64,000 nt of DNA from Bacteroidales bacterium UBA3843 (GTDB taxonomy: Bacteria > Bacteroidota > Bacteroidia > Bacteroidales > Paludibacteraceae), in NCBI GenBank assembly GCA_002392745.1, contig DGHR01000018.1, positions 2,744 through 66,743 on the forward strand, given 5' to 3'. Below are positions 52,299 to 60,764 of this stretch, one piece after another (position 1 is the first letter of the stretch; every line of letters starts with the position of its first letter). Position numbers and translations under genes: made by a program. The notes below the pieces were generated by a model. The model did not search any database. It saw only the letters and a list, made by a program, of their open reading frames with translations, and was not told the DNA's origin.

Positions 52299-52338
52299 AC
52301 TAGTCTGCTAGAAAACTAGTCGACTAGACAACTAGGAA
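52299..52338. repeat. Five 8-bp units between the adaptor and RND genes
   Basis: ACTAGTCT, GCTAGAAA, ACTAGTCG, ACTAGACA, ACTAGGAA; CTAG is at the same place in each. Confidence 0.8.
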
Positions 52339-52343
52339 ATCCT

Positions 52344-55300
52344 ATGAGCATTTATAAATCAGCAATCGAAAAACCGGTGACCACCGCCCTCATCTTTGTG
52401 GCGGTCATCGTCATCGGTATATACAGTTTCCTGAAGCTGCCGATTGACCAGTTCCCGGAGATGGACCCGCCGTATATTACGGTCATGACTACCTATCCGG
52501 GTGCATCGGCTTCCGAGATGGAGACCAACGTGACGAAGATCATGGAGAATGCCCTGACCTCCGTCGATCACCTCAAACACATCACTTCGCAGTCCAAGGA
52601 TAATATCTCCGTGGTGACGCTGGAGTTGGAGTGGGGTAGCAACATGGACGAGGCGGTGAACGACGTGCGTTCGTTCGTCGATATGGCGGCAAACAACCTG
52701 CCGGACAACTGCGCCAAGCCGGTTATCTTCAAACTCTCCACGTCCTCCATGCCTATCTGCCAGTACTCCATTACGGCGGATGAGACCTATGCGGGGCTGG
52801 ACAAGATTCTGAACGACGAAGTGGTGCCGCAGTTGAACCATATTGACGGTATCGGTAATATCTCCCTCTCGGGTGCGCCGGACCGCTATGTCTATGTCAA
52901 TATCGACCAGCAGAAACTCGATGCCTACGGCATCACGCTGGAGCAGGTGGGACAGGTCGTTTCGGCGAACAATCTCAACCTATCTTCTGGTACGATTAAG
53001 ATGCCCCAGGAGCAGTACCAGATGCAGGTACGTTCGGAGTACATTGAGTCTTCCGAGATAGCAAACCTCATGGTAGCTATGACGCCGCAGGGCCAGCAGG
53101 TCTTCATCCGCGACATCGCTACCGTCAAGGATACGATTAAGGACCTCTCATTGGACGAGAAGACCAACGGTCGTGAAGCCGTGCGTCTCGTCATCGCCAA
53201 GCAGACCGGTGCCAACACTGTGCAGGTTTGTAAGGACGTGCGTGCCGAGCTGGCGAAGATACAGAAACAGCTCCCGACAGACGTCAAGATCGAGAAGATC
53301 TACGACTCCTCGGAGAATATCCAGAACTCCATCAACTCCCTCGAAGAGTCCGTGCTCTACGCCCTGCTCTTCGTGGTGCTCGTGGTACTCTTCTTCCTCG
53401 GCAAATGGCGTGCAACCATCATCATCGGTATCACTATTCCTATTGCCCTGATTGTGGCGTTTATCTACCTCGGTCTGGCGGATTCGTCCTTGAATATCAT
53501 CTCCCTCTGTTCGCTCACTATCGCTATTGGTATGGTGGTGGATGATGCGATTGTGGTTTTGGAGAATATCACCCGTCACGTGGAGCGCGGCGAGGACCCG
53601 CACGAGGCGTCTATCTACGCCACCAACGAGGTATGGGTGTCCGTTATTGCGACAACTCTGGTGCTCGTTGTGGTATTCGTGCCGCTGACCATGCTCTCCG
53701 GCATGGCGGGAATCATGTTCCATGAGTTGGGATGGATTGTGACGGTAGTCTGCTGTACCTCCACCCTCGTGGCTATCTCGCTGACGCCTATGCTCTGCTC
53801 CAAACTGCTGAAAGCCAAGAAAGTGCATGTGGATGAGAACGGCAATCTGGTGGACGACGAGGCGGGCAAGAAAGGCTGGTACGAGCGTACGGTGGTACAC
53901 ATGCTCGACATCATTGACGAGTATTACGCCAAGTCGCTGGGCTGGTGTCTTCGCCACAAGGCGCTCACCTTCCTTATCCTCATTGCTTTCTTTGTTGCCT
54001 CTCTGACTCCTGTCTTCATGGGCAAGATTGGTACGGACTTCATGCAGGAGCAGGACAACGGACGTCTCTCCGTGACCGTCAAGCTGCAACGCGGTACGCG
54101 TATCGAGGAGACCCTCAAGACCGCCCGCAAACTGGAAGCACGTTTCGTGGAACTCGTGCCGGAGATACAACTGATTAACACCTCCGCCGGTTCGAATGAT
54201 GATGCCTCTATCGCAGCGCTCTTCTCTTCGACGATGAACAACAAGATTCAGATGACTGTCCGTCTGCCTAAGAAATGGGAGCGTGACCGCGACATATGGA
54301 CTATTGCCGAAATCCTCCGTCAGGAGATGGCGAAATACCCTGAGATTAACGAATACCAGTGTGCTGTTTCATCCGGCGGTCCCGGCGGCGGAAACACAGT
54401 CGATTTGGAAATTTACGGTTATGATTTTGACAAGACCTCCCAGATGGCAGAACAATGCCGTCAGCTGATTTCGCAACTGCCCGGTGCCCGCGATGTGAAT
54501 ATCTCCCGCGAGGACGACCGTCCGGATATCAAGATTACCGTGGACAAGGAAAAAGCGTCGCGTCTCGGTTTGAGCTCCGCTACAATCTCTACTTATTTGC
54601 GCAACCGTGTAGCAGGTATGGCGTGCGGTTACCTCAAGGACGACGGTTCGGAGTACGACATCGTGGTACGCCTCATGGAGGAAGACCGCAACTCTATCTC
54701 CGACATCCTCAACCTCTCTATCCCGACGGCGACAGGCAAGACCGTCAAACTGTCCGAGGTGGCTACGGTCGGCGAATACTGGGCGCCGCCTACCATCGAG
54801 CGTAAGGCGCGCCAGCGTATCGTTACCGTCAAGGCTACACCGTACAACACCACCCTTGGTGAACTGGCGAAATCTATTGAGACAGAGGTCATCCCGCAAC
54901 TCGACATCCCTGTCGGTTACTCCACCCACATCGGCGGTAACTACGAGACGCAGCAGGACACCTTCTCCGACATGATTCTGCTCGGTCTGATGATTATCCT
55001 GTTGGTATATATCGTCATGGCGTCGCAGTTCGAGTCACTTCGAATGCCGGCAATCATCATGTTCTCTATTCCGTTTGCCCTCTCGGGTGTTATCGTAGCC
55101 CTCTGGCTTACAGGCCGTTCGTTGGATATGATTGGTGCCCTCGGTCTGGTGCTCTTGGTGGGTATTGTGGTGAAGAACGGTATTGTGCTCGTGGACTATA
55201 TCAACCTTATGCGTGAGCGTGGCTATGAACTCAACCAGGCTATCCAGATGTCCGGACGCAGTCGTATCCGTCCTGTCCTCATGACGGCGTTCACTACCAT

Positions 55301-55535
55301 CCTTGGTATGATTCCTATGGCGGTTTCTTCTGGTGAAGGTGCCGAGATGTGGCAGCCGCTGGGTATCGTTGTGATTGGTGGTCTGACTGTCTCCACCTTC
55401 CTGACGCTCTACGTAGTGCCTGTGCTCTACGGTGTTATGTCACGCCACGGAGACCGCGACAAACAGGAAGCCCTCCGCAAGAAATTCATCTTCATGGACC
55501 TGAAAGTTAAGTCGAAAGAGGAAAGTAAAAAGTAG
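52344..55535 (+). CDS. RND-family multidrug efflux transporter
   Basis: The 1063-aa product is a full HAE1/AcrB-type pump: first membrane helix near 10-28, conserved motif D region GMVVDDAIVVLENITRHVERG with the Asp pair used for proton relay, a second repeat with TM helices near 870-1030 (GALGLVLLVGIVVKNGIVLVDY, partly quoted), and two large periplasmic loops. It exports hydrophobic compounds using the proton gradient. The last residues (VKSKEESKK) are encoded by AAG/GAAAG words related to the heptamer arrays. Confidence 0.96.
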   Translation: MSIYKSAIEKPVTTALIFVAVIVIGIYSFLKLPIDQFPEMDPPYITVMTTYPGASASEMETNVTKIMENALTSVDHLKHITSQSKDNISVVTLELEWGSNMDEAVNDVRSFVDMAANNLPDNCAKPVIFKLSTSSMPICQYSITADETYAGLDKILNDEVVPQLNHIDGIGNISLSGAPDRYVYVNIDQQKLDAYGITLEQVGQVVSANNLNLSSGTIKMPQEQYQMQVRSEYIESSEIANLMVAMTPQGQQVFIRDIATVKDTIKDLSLDEKTNGREAVRLVIAKQTGANTVQVCKDVRAELAKIQKQLPTDVKIEKIYDSSENIQNSINSLEESVLYALLFVVLVVLFFLGKWRATIIIGITIPIALIVAFIYLGLADSSLNIISLCSLTIAIGMVVDDAIVVLENITRHVERGEDPHEASIYATNEVWVSVIATTLVLVVVFVPLTMLSGMAGIMFHELGWIVTVVCCTSTLVAISLTPMLCSKLLKAKKVHVDENGNLVDDEAGKKGWYERTVVHMLDIIDEYYAKSLGWCLRHKALTFLILIAFFVASLTPVFMGKIGTDFMQEQDNGRLSVTVKLQRGTRIEETLKTARKLEARFVELVPEIQLINTSAGSNDDASIAALFSSTMNNKIQMTVRLPKKWERDRDIWTIAEILRQEMAKYPEINEYQCAVSSGGPGGGNTVDLEIYGYDFDKTSQMAEQCRQLISQLPGARDVNISREDDRPDIKITVDKEKASRLGLSSATISTYLRNRVAGMACGYLKDDGSEYDIVVRLMEEDRNSISDILNLSIPTATGKTVKLSEVATVGEYWAPPTIERKARQRIVTVKATPYNTTLGELAKSIETEVIPQLDIPVGYSTHIGGNYETQQDTFSDMILLGLMIILLVYIVMASQFESLRMPAIIMFSIPFALSGVIVALWLTGRSLDMIGALGLVLLVGIVVKNGIVLVDYINLMRERGYELNQAIQMSGRSRIRPVLMTAFTTILGMIPMAVSSGEGAEMWQPLGIVVIGGLTVSTFLTLYVVPVLYGVMSRHGDRDKQEALRKKFIFMDLKVKSKEESKK

Positions 55536-55593
55536 AAAGCACAAAATGTTTAACGTATTATATTGTCGCATGTCAGAGTCGAAACAAACTATG

Positions 55594-55621
55594 CTTTTGA
55601 CTTTCGACTTTTGACTGATTT
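55594..55621. repeat. Four heptamers between the RND and PII-like genes
   Basis: CTTTTGA, CTTTCGA, CTTTTGA, CTGATTT; exactly 28 bp, of the same word family as the recF and GHL10 inserts. Confidence 0.8.
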
Positions 55622-55627
55622 TTGCTT

Positions 55628-55921
55628 ATGAAAAGTGTAATGATAGTTTTTAATCAGGCAAACACCGGTCGTGTGGAATATATGCTTGATATCCTGAATA
55701 TCAAAGGCTTCACGTTCTTTGAGCAAGTACAAGGTCGTGGTACTAATGGCGGCGAACCCCGCCGTGGCACCCACGCATGGCCTGAGATGAACTCCTGTGT
55801 TATCACCGTCGTTGAGGACGAACAGGTGCCCGCACTCTTGGAATCCATCAAGAAACTCGACCTCCGCAACGAGGAGGTCGGTGTACGCGCCTTTGTCTGG
55901 AACATCGAAGCGACAGTGTAG
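55628..55921 (+). CDS. PII-like small protein at the end of the efflux operon
   Basis: The 97-aa product (MKSVMIVFNQANTGRVEYML..) has the ferredoxin-like beta-alpha-beta size and pattern of PII-type proteins, with a loop GRGTNGGEPRRGTHAWPEM in the T-loop position. Such small PII-like proteins often follow RND genes in Bacteroidetes; the ligand is unknown. The gene ends in NIEATV-stop, and this end is the first unit of a 45-bp tandem array. Confidence 0.75.
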   Translation: MKSVMIVFNQANTGRVEYMLDILNIKGFTFFEQVQGRGTNGGEPRRGTHAWPEMNSCVITVVEDEQVPALLESIKKLDLRNEEVGVRAFVWNIEATV

Positions 55922-56101
55922 ATAATCGTGCCCCTCAGGGCTAAGAACATTGAAGCGACAGTGTAGATAATCGTGCCCCTCAGGGCTAAGAACATTGAAG
56001 CGACAGTGTAGATAATCGTGCCCATCAGGGCTAAGAACATTGAAGCGACAGTGTAGATAATCGTGCCCATCAGGGCTAAGAACATCGAAGCTACGGTCTG
56101 A
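55901..56101 (+). repeat. 45-bp tandem array repeating the PII gene's 3' end with its stop codon
   Basis: Four 45-bp units start at 55901, 55946, 55991 and 56036, and a partial fifth at 56081. Each encodes NIEATV then TAG in frame, followed by about eight further codons. The fifth copy (56081-56101) still encodes NIEATV but with four changed third positions or stop (TGA). Units 1-2 and 3-4 differ at one base. Confidence 0.9.
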
Positions 56102-56124
56102 ACAGGCCGTGTGTCCGACTAAAA

Positions 56125-56149
56125 AACGCCCCGACGGGCGTTTTTTTTT
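56125..56149 (+). terminator. Terminator of the efflux operon
   Basis: AACGCCC and GGGCGTT around CGAC, then eight T. Confidence 0.9.
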
Positions 56150-56178
56150 GCATATCTCGCAAAAAAGTTGTATCTTTG
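56147..56178 (+). promoter_or_regulatory. Promoter of the PAP2-ABC-ruvB operon
   Basis: TTTG (56147-56150), 20-nt spacer, TATCTTTG (56171-56178). The -33 box is the end of the preceding terminator's T run. Confidence 0.8.
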
Positions 56179-56223
56179 CGCTCGATTTATACCCTATAGA
56201 CGACGAATAAACAAATTACCGCA

Positions 56224-56931
56224 ATGAAACGATTGTTACTACTCCCGCTTCTGGCACTATCGCTGGGGCTATGGGCAGAAGATGCTCATCCGTATTTTGC
56301 AGTTTGCGAGATGCCCAATGCGCTGCATTACCTGCCGGGCCCTCCTCAGACAACAGAGATGCGTTTTGCATATGATACTGCGCAGTATCAATGGGGGAAA
56401 CGCATGCGTAATACGGCCCGTGGCGAAAAAGCCCGTTTGGATGCAGAATATAGTATTGAGCGTATGGCTGCTGTTTTTTCTCCGGTGATGGGTGTGAAGA
56501 TTTCTCCGAAAAATACACCTTGTCTATGGCGGCTGCTCACCGATGCAACCAAAACGGCAAACGGTGCTTGCGATAGTGCGAAGATTACCTATATGCGCGC
56601 CCGTCCATATATGTATTTCAATGAGCCGACATTAGTTCCGGAGGACGAAGAGGTGCTTCGTCACAACGGCTCGTATCCATCCGGTCATACCACGCTGGGC
56701 TGGACGACAGCGTTAATATTGTGTGAGATTAATCCTGCGGCAGAGGATGCCTTGTTGCGGGAAGGTTTTGAGTATGGCCAGAGCCGTGTGATAGCCGGCT
56801 ATCATTGGCAAAGCGACGTGGACGCTGCACGTGTTGTAGCCAGTGCCGCATTTGCCCGTCTTCATACTAGTAAGACCTATCTGAAACAACTGAAGAAGGC
56901 GCAGCGGGAGTTTCGCAAAAAGACCAAATAG
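56224..56931 (+). CDS. PAP2-family (class A) acid phosphatase
   Basis: The 235-aa product has a signal peptide (..LALSLGLWA-ED) and the three PAP2 motifs in order: KITYMRARP (K-x6-RP), GSYPSGHTT (PSGH) and SRVIAGYHWQSDVD (SR-x5-H-x3-D). It is a periplasmic phosphatase of broad specificity. The ABC ATPase gene follows after 5 bp. Confidence 0.92.
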   Translation: MKRLLLLPLLALSLGLWAEDAHPYFAVCEMPNALHYLPGPPQTTEMRFAYDTAQYQWGKRMRNTARGEKARLDAEYSIERMAAVFSPVMGVKISPKNTPCLWRLLTDATKTANGACDSAKITYMRARPYMYFNEPTLVPEDEEVLRHNGSYPSGHTTLGWTTALILCEINPAAEDALLREGFEYGQSRVIAGYHWQSDVDAARVVASAAFARLHTSKTYLKQLKKAQREFRKKTK

Positions 56932-56936
56932 ACACA

Positions 56937-57599
56937 ATGGTCAGTCTGCAACATATCAACAAGTCCTTCGGCCGGCAACAGGTGCTATGCGATGTGAATC
57001 TGGAGATCCCTGCTGGTCAAGTGGTGGGGTTGCTGGGTCCTAACGGTGCCGGCAAATCCACGCTGATGAAGATATTAATAGGATTATGGGGCGCGGAAAG
57101 CGGCAGTGTGAAAGCTCCGCAGCATATCGGCTATCTGCCGGAGAATAATCCTCTGTATGAAGAGATGTATGTCGCCGAGTACCTCTCCTTCATGGCGGGG
57201 CTTACCAATTACAAATCAAAAATTAAAAATGCCGAATTGGTGGACGAGTTGATAGAACGTGTCGGACTGACTCCGGAAAGGCACAAACATATCCGCGAGT
57301 TGAGCAAAGGCTACCGCCAGCGCGTCGGACTGGCACAGGCATTGATAGGAAACCCGGAATTGTTGATTCTGGATGAACCGACCACAGGTTTGGACCCGAA
57401 TCAGTTGGTCGAGATACGCAGCCTGATTCGTGAATTGGGAAAAGAGAGAACGGTGATTCTGTCTACCCATATTATGCAGGAGGTGCGTGAGATGTGTGAC
57501 CGGGTAGTCATACTCGACCATGGCACAATAAAAGCTGACCTGCTAATTAATGAAATCGAGAACCTGGAAGCATTATTTAGAGAAAAGACACAGTTATGA
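56937..57599 (+). CDS. ABC transporter ATP-binding protein (GldA-like, short)
   Basis: The 220-aa product has Walker A GPNGAGKST (about 34-42), signature LSKGYRQRVGLA, Walker B LLILDEPTTGLDP and the H-loop STHIM. It resembles GldA-type ATPases but is shorter (they reach about 300 aa) and no permease is next to it. A loop at about residues 91-99 (NYKSKIKNA) is encoded by four heptamers and looks inserted. It overlaps ruvB by 4 bp. Confidence 0.88.
   Translation: MVSLQHINKSFGRQQVLCDVNLEIPAGQVVGLLGPNGAGKSTLMKILIGLWGAESGSVKAPQHIGYLPENNPLYEEMYVAEYLSFMAGLTNYKSKIKNAELVDELIERVGLTPERHKHIRELSKGYRQRVGLAQALIGNPELLILDEPTTGLDPNQLVEIRSLIRELGKERTVILSTHIMQEVREMCDRVVILDHGTIKADLLINEIENLEALFREKTQL
57208..57235 (+). 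repeat. Four heptamers in frame in the ABC ATPase gene
   Basis: ATTACAA, ATCAAAA, ATTAAAA, ATGCCGA; exactly 28 bp. Confidence 0.55.
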
Positions 57600-58612
57600 G
57601 TGAGTTTGATATACGCCAACAGATGTCGGAGAAGGAGCAGGACAATGCTTTGCGCCCTTTATGTTTTGCCGATTTCGCGGGGCAAAGCAAAGTGACCAGC
57701 AACCTGAAGATTTTCGTGGAAGCAGCCAAGTTACGCGGCGAGAGTCTGGATCATGTTCTCCTGTTCGGTCCTCCGGGTCTTGGCAAGACAACACTAAGCA
57801 ATATTATCGCGAACGAGTTGGGGGTTGGTTTCAAAGTAACAAGCGGGCCTGTCCTGGACAAACCGGGCGATTTGGCCGGATTGCTTACATCCCTGGAGCC
57901 GAATGATGTGTTGTTCATAGATGAGATTCACAGATTGAGCCCTATTGTGGAAGAGTATCTGTATTCCGCGATGGAGGATTATCGCATCGATATTATGATT
58001 GACAAGGGGCCTTCTGCCCGCACAATACAGATAGATTTAAACCATTTTACACTCATCGGCGCTACTACCCGCAGTGGTCTGCTGACCAGTCCGTTGCGTG
58101 CCCGTTTCGGGATCAACTGCCACTTGGAATATTATGACGCCGATATACTGTCCGGAATCGTCAAGCGTTCCGCCAGACTGCTTGGTGTGGAAATCAATGA
58201 GAAAGCAGCAGGAGAGATAGCCCGCAGAAGTCGCGGTACGCCTCGTATCGCCAATGCATTGCTGCGCCGGGTACGGGACTTCGCGCAGGTGAAAGGAGAT
58301 GGCAAGATTGACTTGGAAATAGCACAATACGCTCTGGAGGCCCTGAATATAGATACCTTCGGCTTGGACCAGATAGACAACAAACTGCTGACCACCATCA
58401 TAGATAAGTTCCGCGGCGGACCGGTAGGCCTGAATACCATAGCAACGGCTATGGGTGAAGATGCCGGCACGATAGAGGATGTATATGAACCGTATCTGAT
58501 TAAAGAGGGTTTTATCAAACGCACCCCCCGAGGCAGGGAAGCTACAGAACTGGCATATCGGCATTTGGGAAAGACACCGCTTGCGGCCGACGGCCAGCAG
58601 AGTATGTTTTAG
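57596..58612 (+). CDS. ruvB: Holliday junction branch migration helicase RuvB
   Basis: The 338-aa product has RuvB features: LRPLCFADFAGQ, Walker A GPPGLGKTT, Walker B VLFIDEIHRLS, sensor 1 IGATTRSGLLTSPLRARFG, sensor 2 and the C-terminal winged helix (FIKRTPRGREAT). With RuvA it drives branch migration of Holliday junctions. It overlaps the ABC gene (ATGA). Confidence 0.97.
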   Translation: MSEFDIRQQMSEKEQDNALRPLCFADFAGQSKVTSNLKIFVEAAKLRGESLDHVLLFGPPGLGKTTLSNIIANELGVGFKVTSGPVLDKPGDLAGLLTSLEPNDVLFIDEIHRLSPIVEEYLYSAMEDYRIDIMIDKGPSARTIQIDLNHFTLIGATTRSGLLTSPLRARFGINCHLEYYDADILSGIVKRSARLLGVEINEKAAGEIARRSRGTPRIANALLRRVRDFAQVKGDGKIDLEIAQYALEALNIDTFGLDQIDNKLLTTIIDKFRGGPVGLNTIATAMGEDAGTIEDVYEPYLIKEGFIKRTPRGREATELAYRHLGKTPLAADGQQSMF

Positions 58613-58621
58613 AGGATGGGA

Positions 58622-59881
58622 TTATTCCCGTGGCGAGTAGAAATACTCGAGCACCCATAACGGCAGTTTGTTCTGCCGTTTTTGTTTTTCTTCCACAACC
58701 GGCAACTCATCTACCAAAGCGCGTTGGACTCTATCCCTGCCGGCACCGAGTCGTACACCTACGGATACTTGCACCTTCCAGTTCCAGTTGGAGAGCCGGA
58801 TGATATTGTCGTTTGTCGTTAGCTCAGAGCGGAAACGAATATTTTCTCCGGTGGCCCATGCTGACAAGTGAACCCATTTGTTGATTTCCCAACTGACGGC
58901 AGCGCGTACGTTTCCTGTGATGTGTACGGGGAATGAGGGGCGCAGATTGTACATCGGATCGTCCGGCAAACCTTCCCGGATACTATCGGGCAGGTAGTAA
59001 GAAACCAGATTGACCGAATAGGTCACTAACAAAGCGGCGGCAGAGGCGTGGAGCACCACTTTCCCCTTGTTGGGCGTATAGTTGATACCATAACCGAGTC
59101 CGATGGCAATCTGGCGCGTGCGGATGGCGGTCATATTCGACATCAAAGAGGGCAGTACGGGACGTTCGGCATCGTCCGAAAATTTCAGAGTGTCGCTCAA
59201 CTCCATCTGGCTTGACATGTACGACAAGAAAATCAGCGGAGAACCGGCTGTCTTGCGCTGGATATACGATTGCTTGACCGCCGCTTGGTGTGAATAGCGT
59301 GTCGCGTTCAGCGCGTACCATATATTGAGACTCGCATTCGTGATAACAATATTATTCTTAAATCCTATTCCGGCAACTGGGTCTCGGTCCACAGCTATCG
59401 AAGTATTAATATTAGTACTGGTGTGGATGGAAAAATCGAGCCCCATCCGCTTACTGCCCAGCGAGAAACTAAGTCGTTGGGTATATGCATGTATTGCATC
59501 CCATGAATAGCCAAATCCGAACCCTCGGTAGCCGGCATTGAAACCCAAGTCCACACTGGGCGTCGTTCGGTTAAGCAGCGAAATATCTACGCGGTATGAA
59601 ACTAGGTCCGGGTCTATGAAAATATTGGTGGAGGTGAGGTTTGAATTGACACCAATCATCGCATTGGTGTAAGCCAGTCGCCAACTATGTTCAGGCAACG
59701 TTATATAGTTGGTGTCTACTCCCTGCAACAAATAGTGATCGATACGATTACCTATACGATAGAAAAATAGAAGCCCCTTGCTTGTTTTTTTAGGAGCGTT
59801 GGGTATAGGCTCTTGAGCAAATAGGCTTAGAGTTAATAGGGCAAAAAAAGCAGTTAATATAATGTGTTTATGGGTAAGCAT
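58622..59881 (-). CDS. DUF4421-like outer-membrane protein
   Basis: The start at 59881 gives a signal peptide (..LTLSLFA-QE); the promoter lies just upstream of it, which excludes the longer frame. The 419-aa product contains IDHYLLQGVDTNYITLPEHSWRLAYT, partly quoted, which recalls DUF4421, and many amphipathic beta strands. Function unknown. Convergent with ruvB. Confidence 0.72.
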   Translation of the reverse strand: MLTHKHIILTAFFALLTLSLFAQEPIPNAPKKTSKGLLFFYRIGNRIDHYLLQGVDTNYITLPEHSWRLAYTNAMIGVNSNLTSTNIFIDPDLVSYRVDISLLNRTTPSVDLGFNAGYRGFGFGYSWDAIHAYTQRLSFSLGSKRMGLDFSIHTSTNINTSIAVDRDPVAGIGFKNNIVITNASLNIWYALNATRYSHQAAVKQSYIQRKTAGSPLIFLSYMSSQMELSDTLKFSDDAERPVLPSLMSNMTAIRTRQIAIGLGYGINYTPNKGKVVLHASAAALLVTYSVNLVSYYLPDSIREGLPDDPMYNLRPSFPVHITGNVRAAVSWEINKWVHLSAWATGENIRFRSELTTNDNIIRLSNWNWKVQVSVGVRLGAGRDRVQRALVDELPVVEEKQKRQNKLPLWVLEYFYSPRE

Positions 59882-59908
59882 GCATATAGTATATCGGCTA
59901 TGCGGGTG

Positions 59909-59940
59909 CAAAATTACTTTTTTTTTTTGATATATGCAAA
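59909..59940 (-). promoter_or_regulatory. Promoter of the DUF4421-like gene
   Basis: TTTG (59937-59940), 20-nt spacer, TAATTTTG (59909-59916) on the minus strand. Confidence 0.85.
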
Positions 59941-59979
59941 TTAAAATTTAAATCCATACATCATAAATACCTGATTTAA

Positions 59980-60011
59980 TTTGCGTATGTCGTAAAAAAG
60001 CACTACCTTTG
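59980..60011 (+). promoter_or_regulatory. Promoter of the HAD gene (leaderless)
   Basis: TTTG (59980-59983), 20-nt spacer, TACCTTTG (60004-60011). The start codon GTG is only 4 bp further, so the message should have almost no leader. Confidence 0.75.
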
Positions 60012-60015
60012 CAGC

Positions 60016-60696
60016 GTGAAACGCTATCGGGTTATATTTTTAGATTGGGATGATACCATCGGAGACTGGAGTCATGCAGAACAGTGTGCCTTGCAAGACT
60101 TGTACGCTATTTATCAGTTGAAATCAGTTTATCCGACAGCAGCGGATTTTATTGCTGCCTATAAGCCCTACAACATGGAGTTGTGGACTCAATACGGGCG
60201 TGGAGAAATCAGCAAAGAGGAGTTGCATTTCCAACGTTTTCATCATGTGATGGGTAATCCCGCGCAGGCAAGAGAGGCCGGCGATATATTTTTGCAACTG
60301 ACCAACAAGTATTTCTCTCTGATGCCGTACGCAGAGGAAACGGTACGCTATTTGGCGGAGAAATATCCTCTTACCATTATCAGTAACGGTTTCAAGGAAG
60401 TGCAGTATTACAAGTTTGCGCATTCTGGTCTGCAGGATTATTTTTCCTACACGCTAATTAGTGAGGAAGTCGGCATCAACAAACCCCAACCGCAACTGTT
60501 TGAAAAAGCCTTGCAGTTAAATGGTGTAAATGCAAACGAGGCATTAATGATAGGAGACAGTTATACCAGTGACATAGCCGGTGCAAAAGCTGCGGGGATA
60601 GACAGCCTATGGATAAAATCGGACGGATTACCCGAAGAGGGGAAAGAGGCTACGTATATTGTGGCAGATTTACGTGGGGTAATGCAGATAGTATGA
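60016..60696 (+). CDS. HAD-superfamily hydrolase (YjjG-like)
   Basis: The 226-aa product has HAD motif I FLDWDDTIGDW, motif II TIISNGFKEVQYYK, the Lys NKPQPQLFEKAL and motif IV IGDSYTSDIAGAKAAG. It resembles YjjG/YfnB nucleotidases; the substrate is not certain. The start is GTG at 60016, right after the promoter. Confidence 0.88.
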   Translation: MKRYRVIFLDWDDTIGDWSHAEQCALQDLYAIYQLKSVYPTAADFIAAYKPYNMELWTQYGRGEISKEELHFQRFHHVMGNPAQAREAGDIFLQLTNKYFSLMPYAEETVRYLAEKYPLTIISNGFKEVQYYKFAHSGLQDYFSYTLISEEVGINKPQPQLFEKALQLNGVNANEALMIGDSYTSDIAGAKAAGIDSLWIKSDGLPEEGKEATYIVADLRGVMQIV

Positions 60697-60718
60697 CAAA
60701 ATGGCAGAGATAAAGTGG

Positions 60719-60735
60719 TTGGCATGAGATTTGCC
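60719..60735 (+). promoter_or_regulatory. Sigma-54-like promoter of grpE-dnaJ
   Basis: TTGGCATG (60719-60726), AGAT, TTGCC (60731-60735). GG (60721-60722) and GC (60733-60734) are 12 apart. Expected start is about 60746, 19 bp before the grpE ATG. No TAnnTTTG element is present between the HAD gene and grpE. Confidence 0.6.
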
Positions 60736-60764
60736 CCATTACAAGCAGAATATTAATTATAATT

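Noticed and set aside
55654..56085. Minus-strand ORF with repeated FLAL-type segments
   Set aside because: It is the antisense of the 45-bp tandem array and of the PII-like gene; no promoter or ribosome-binding site.
55901..56101. CRISPR-like array
   Set aside because: Units are directly adjacent with no spacers, and the repeat contains the end of a coding gene.
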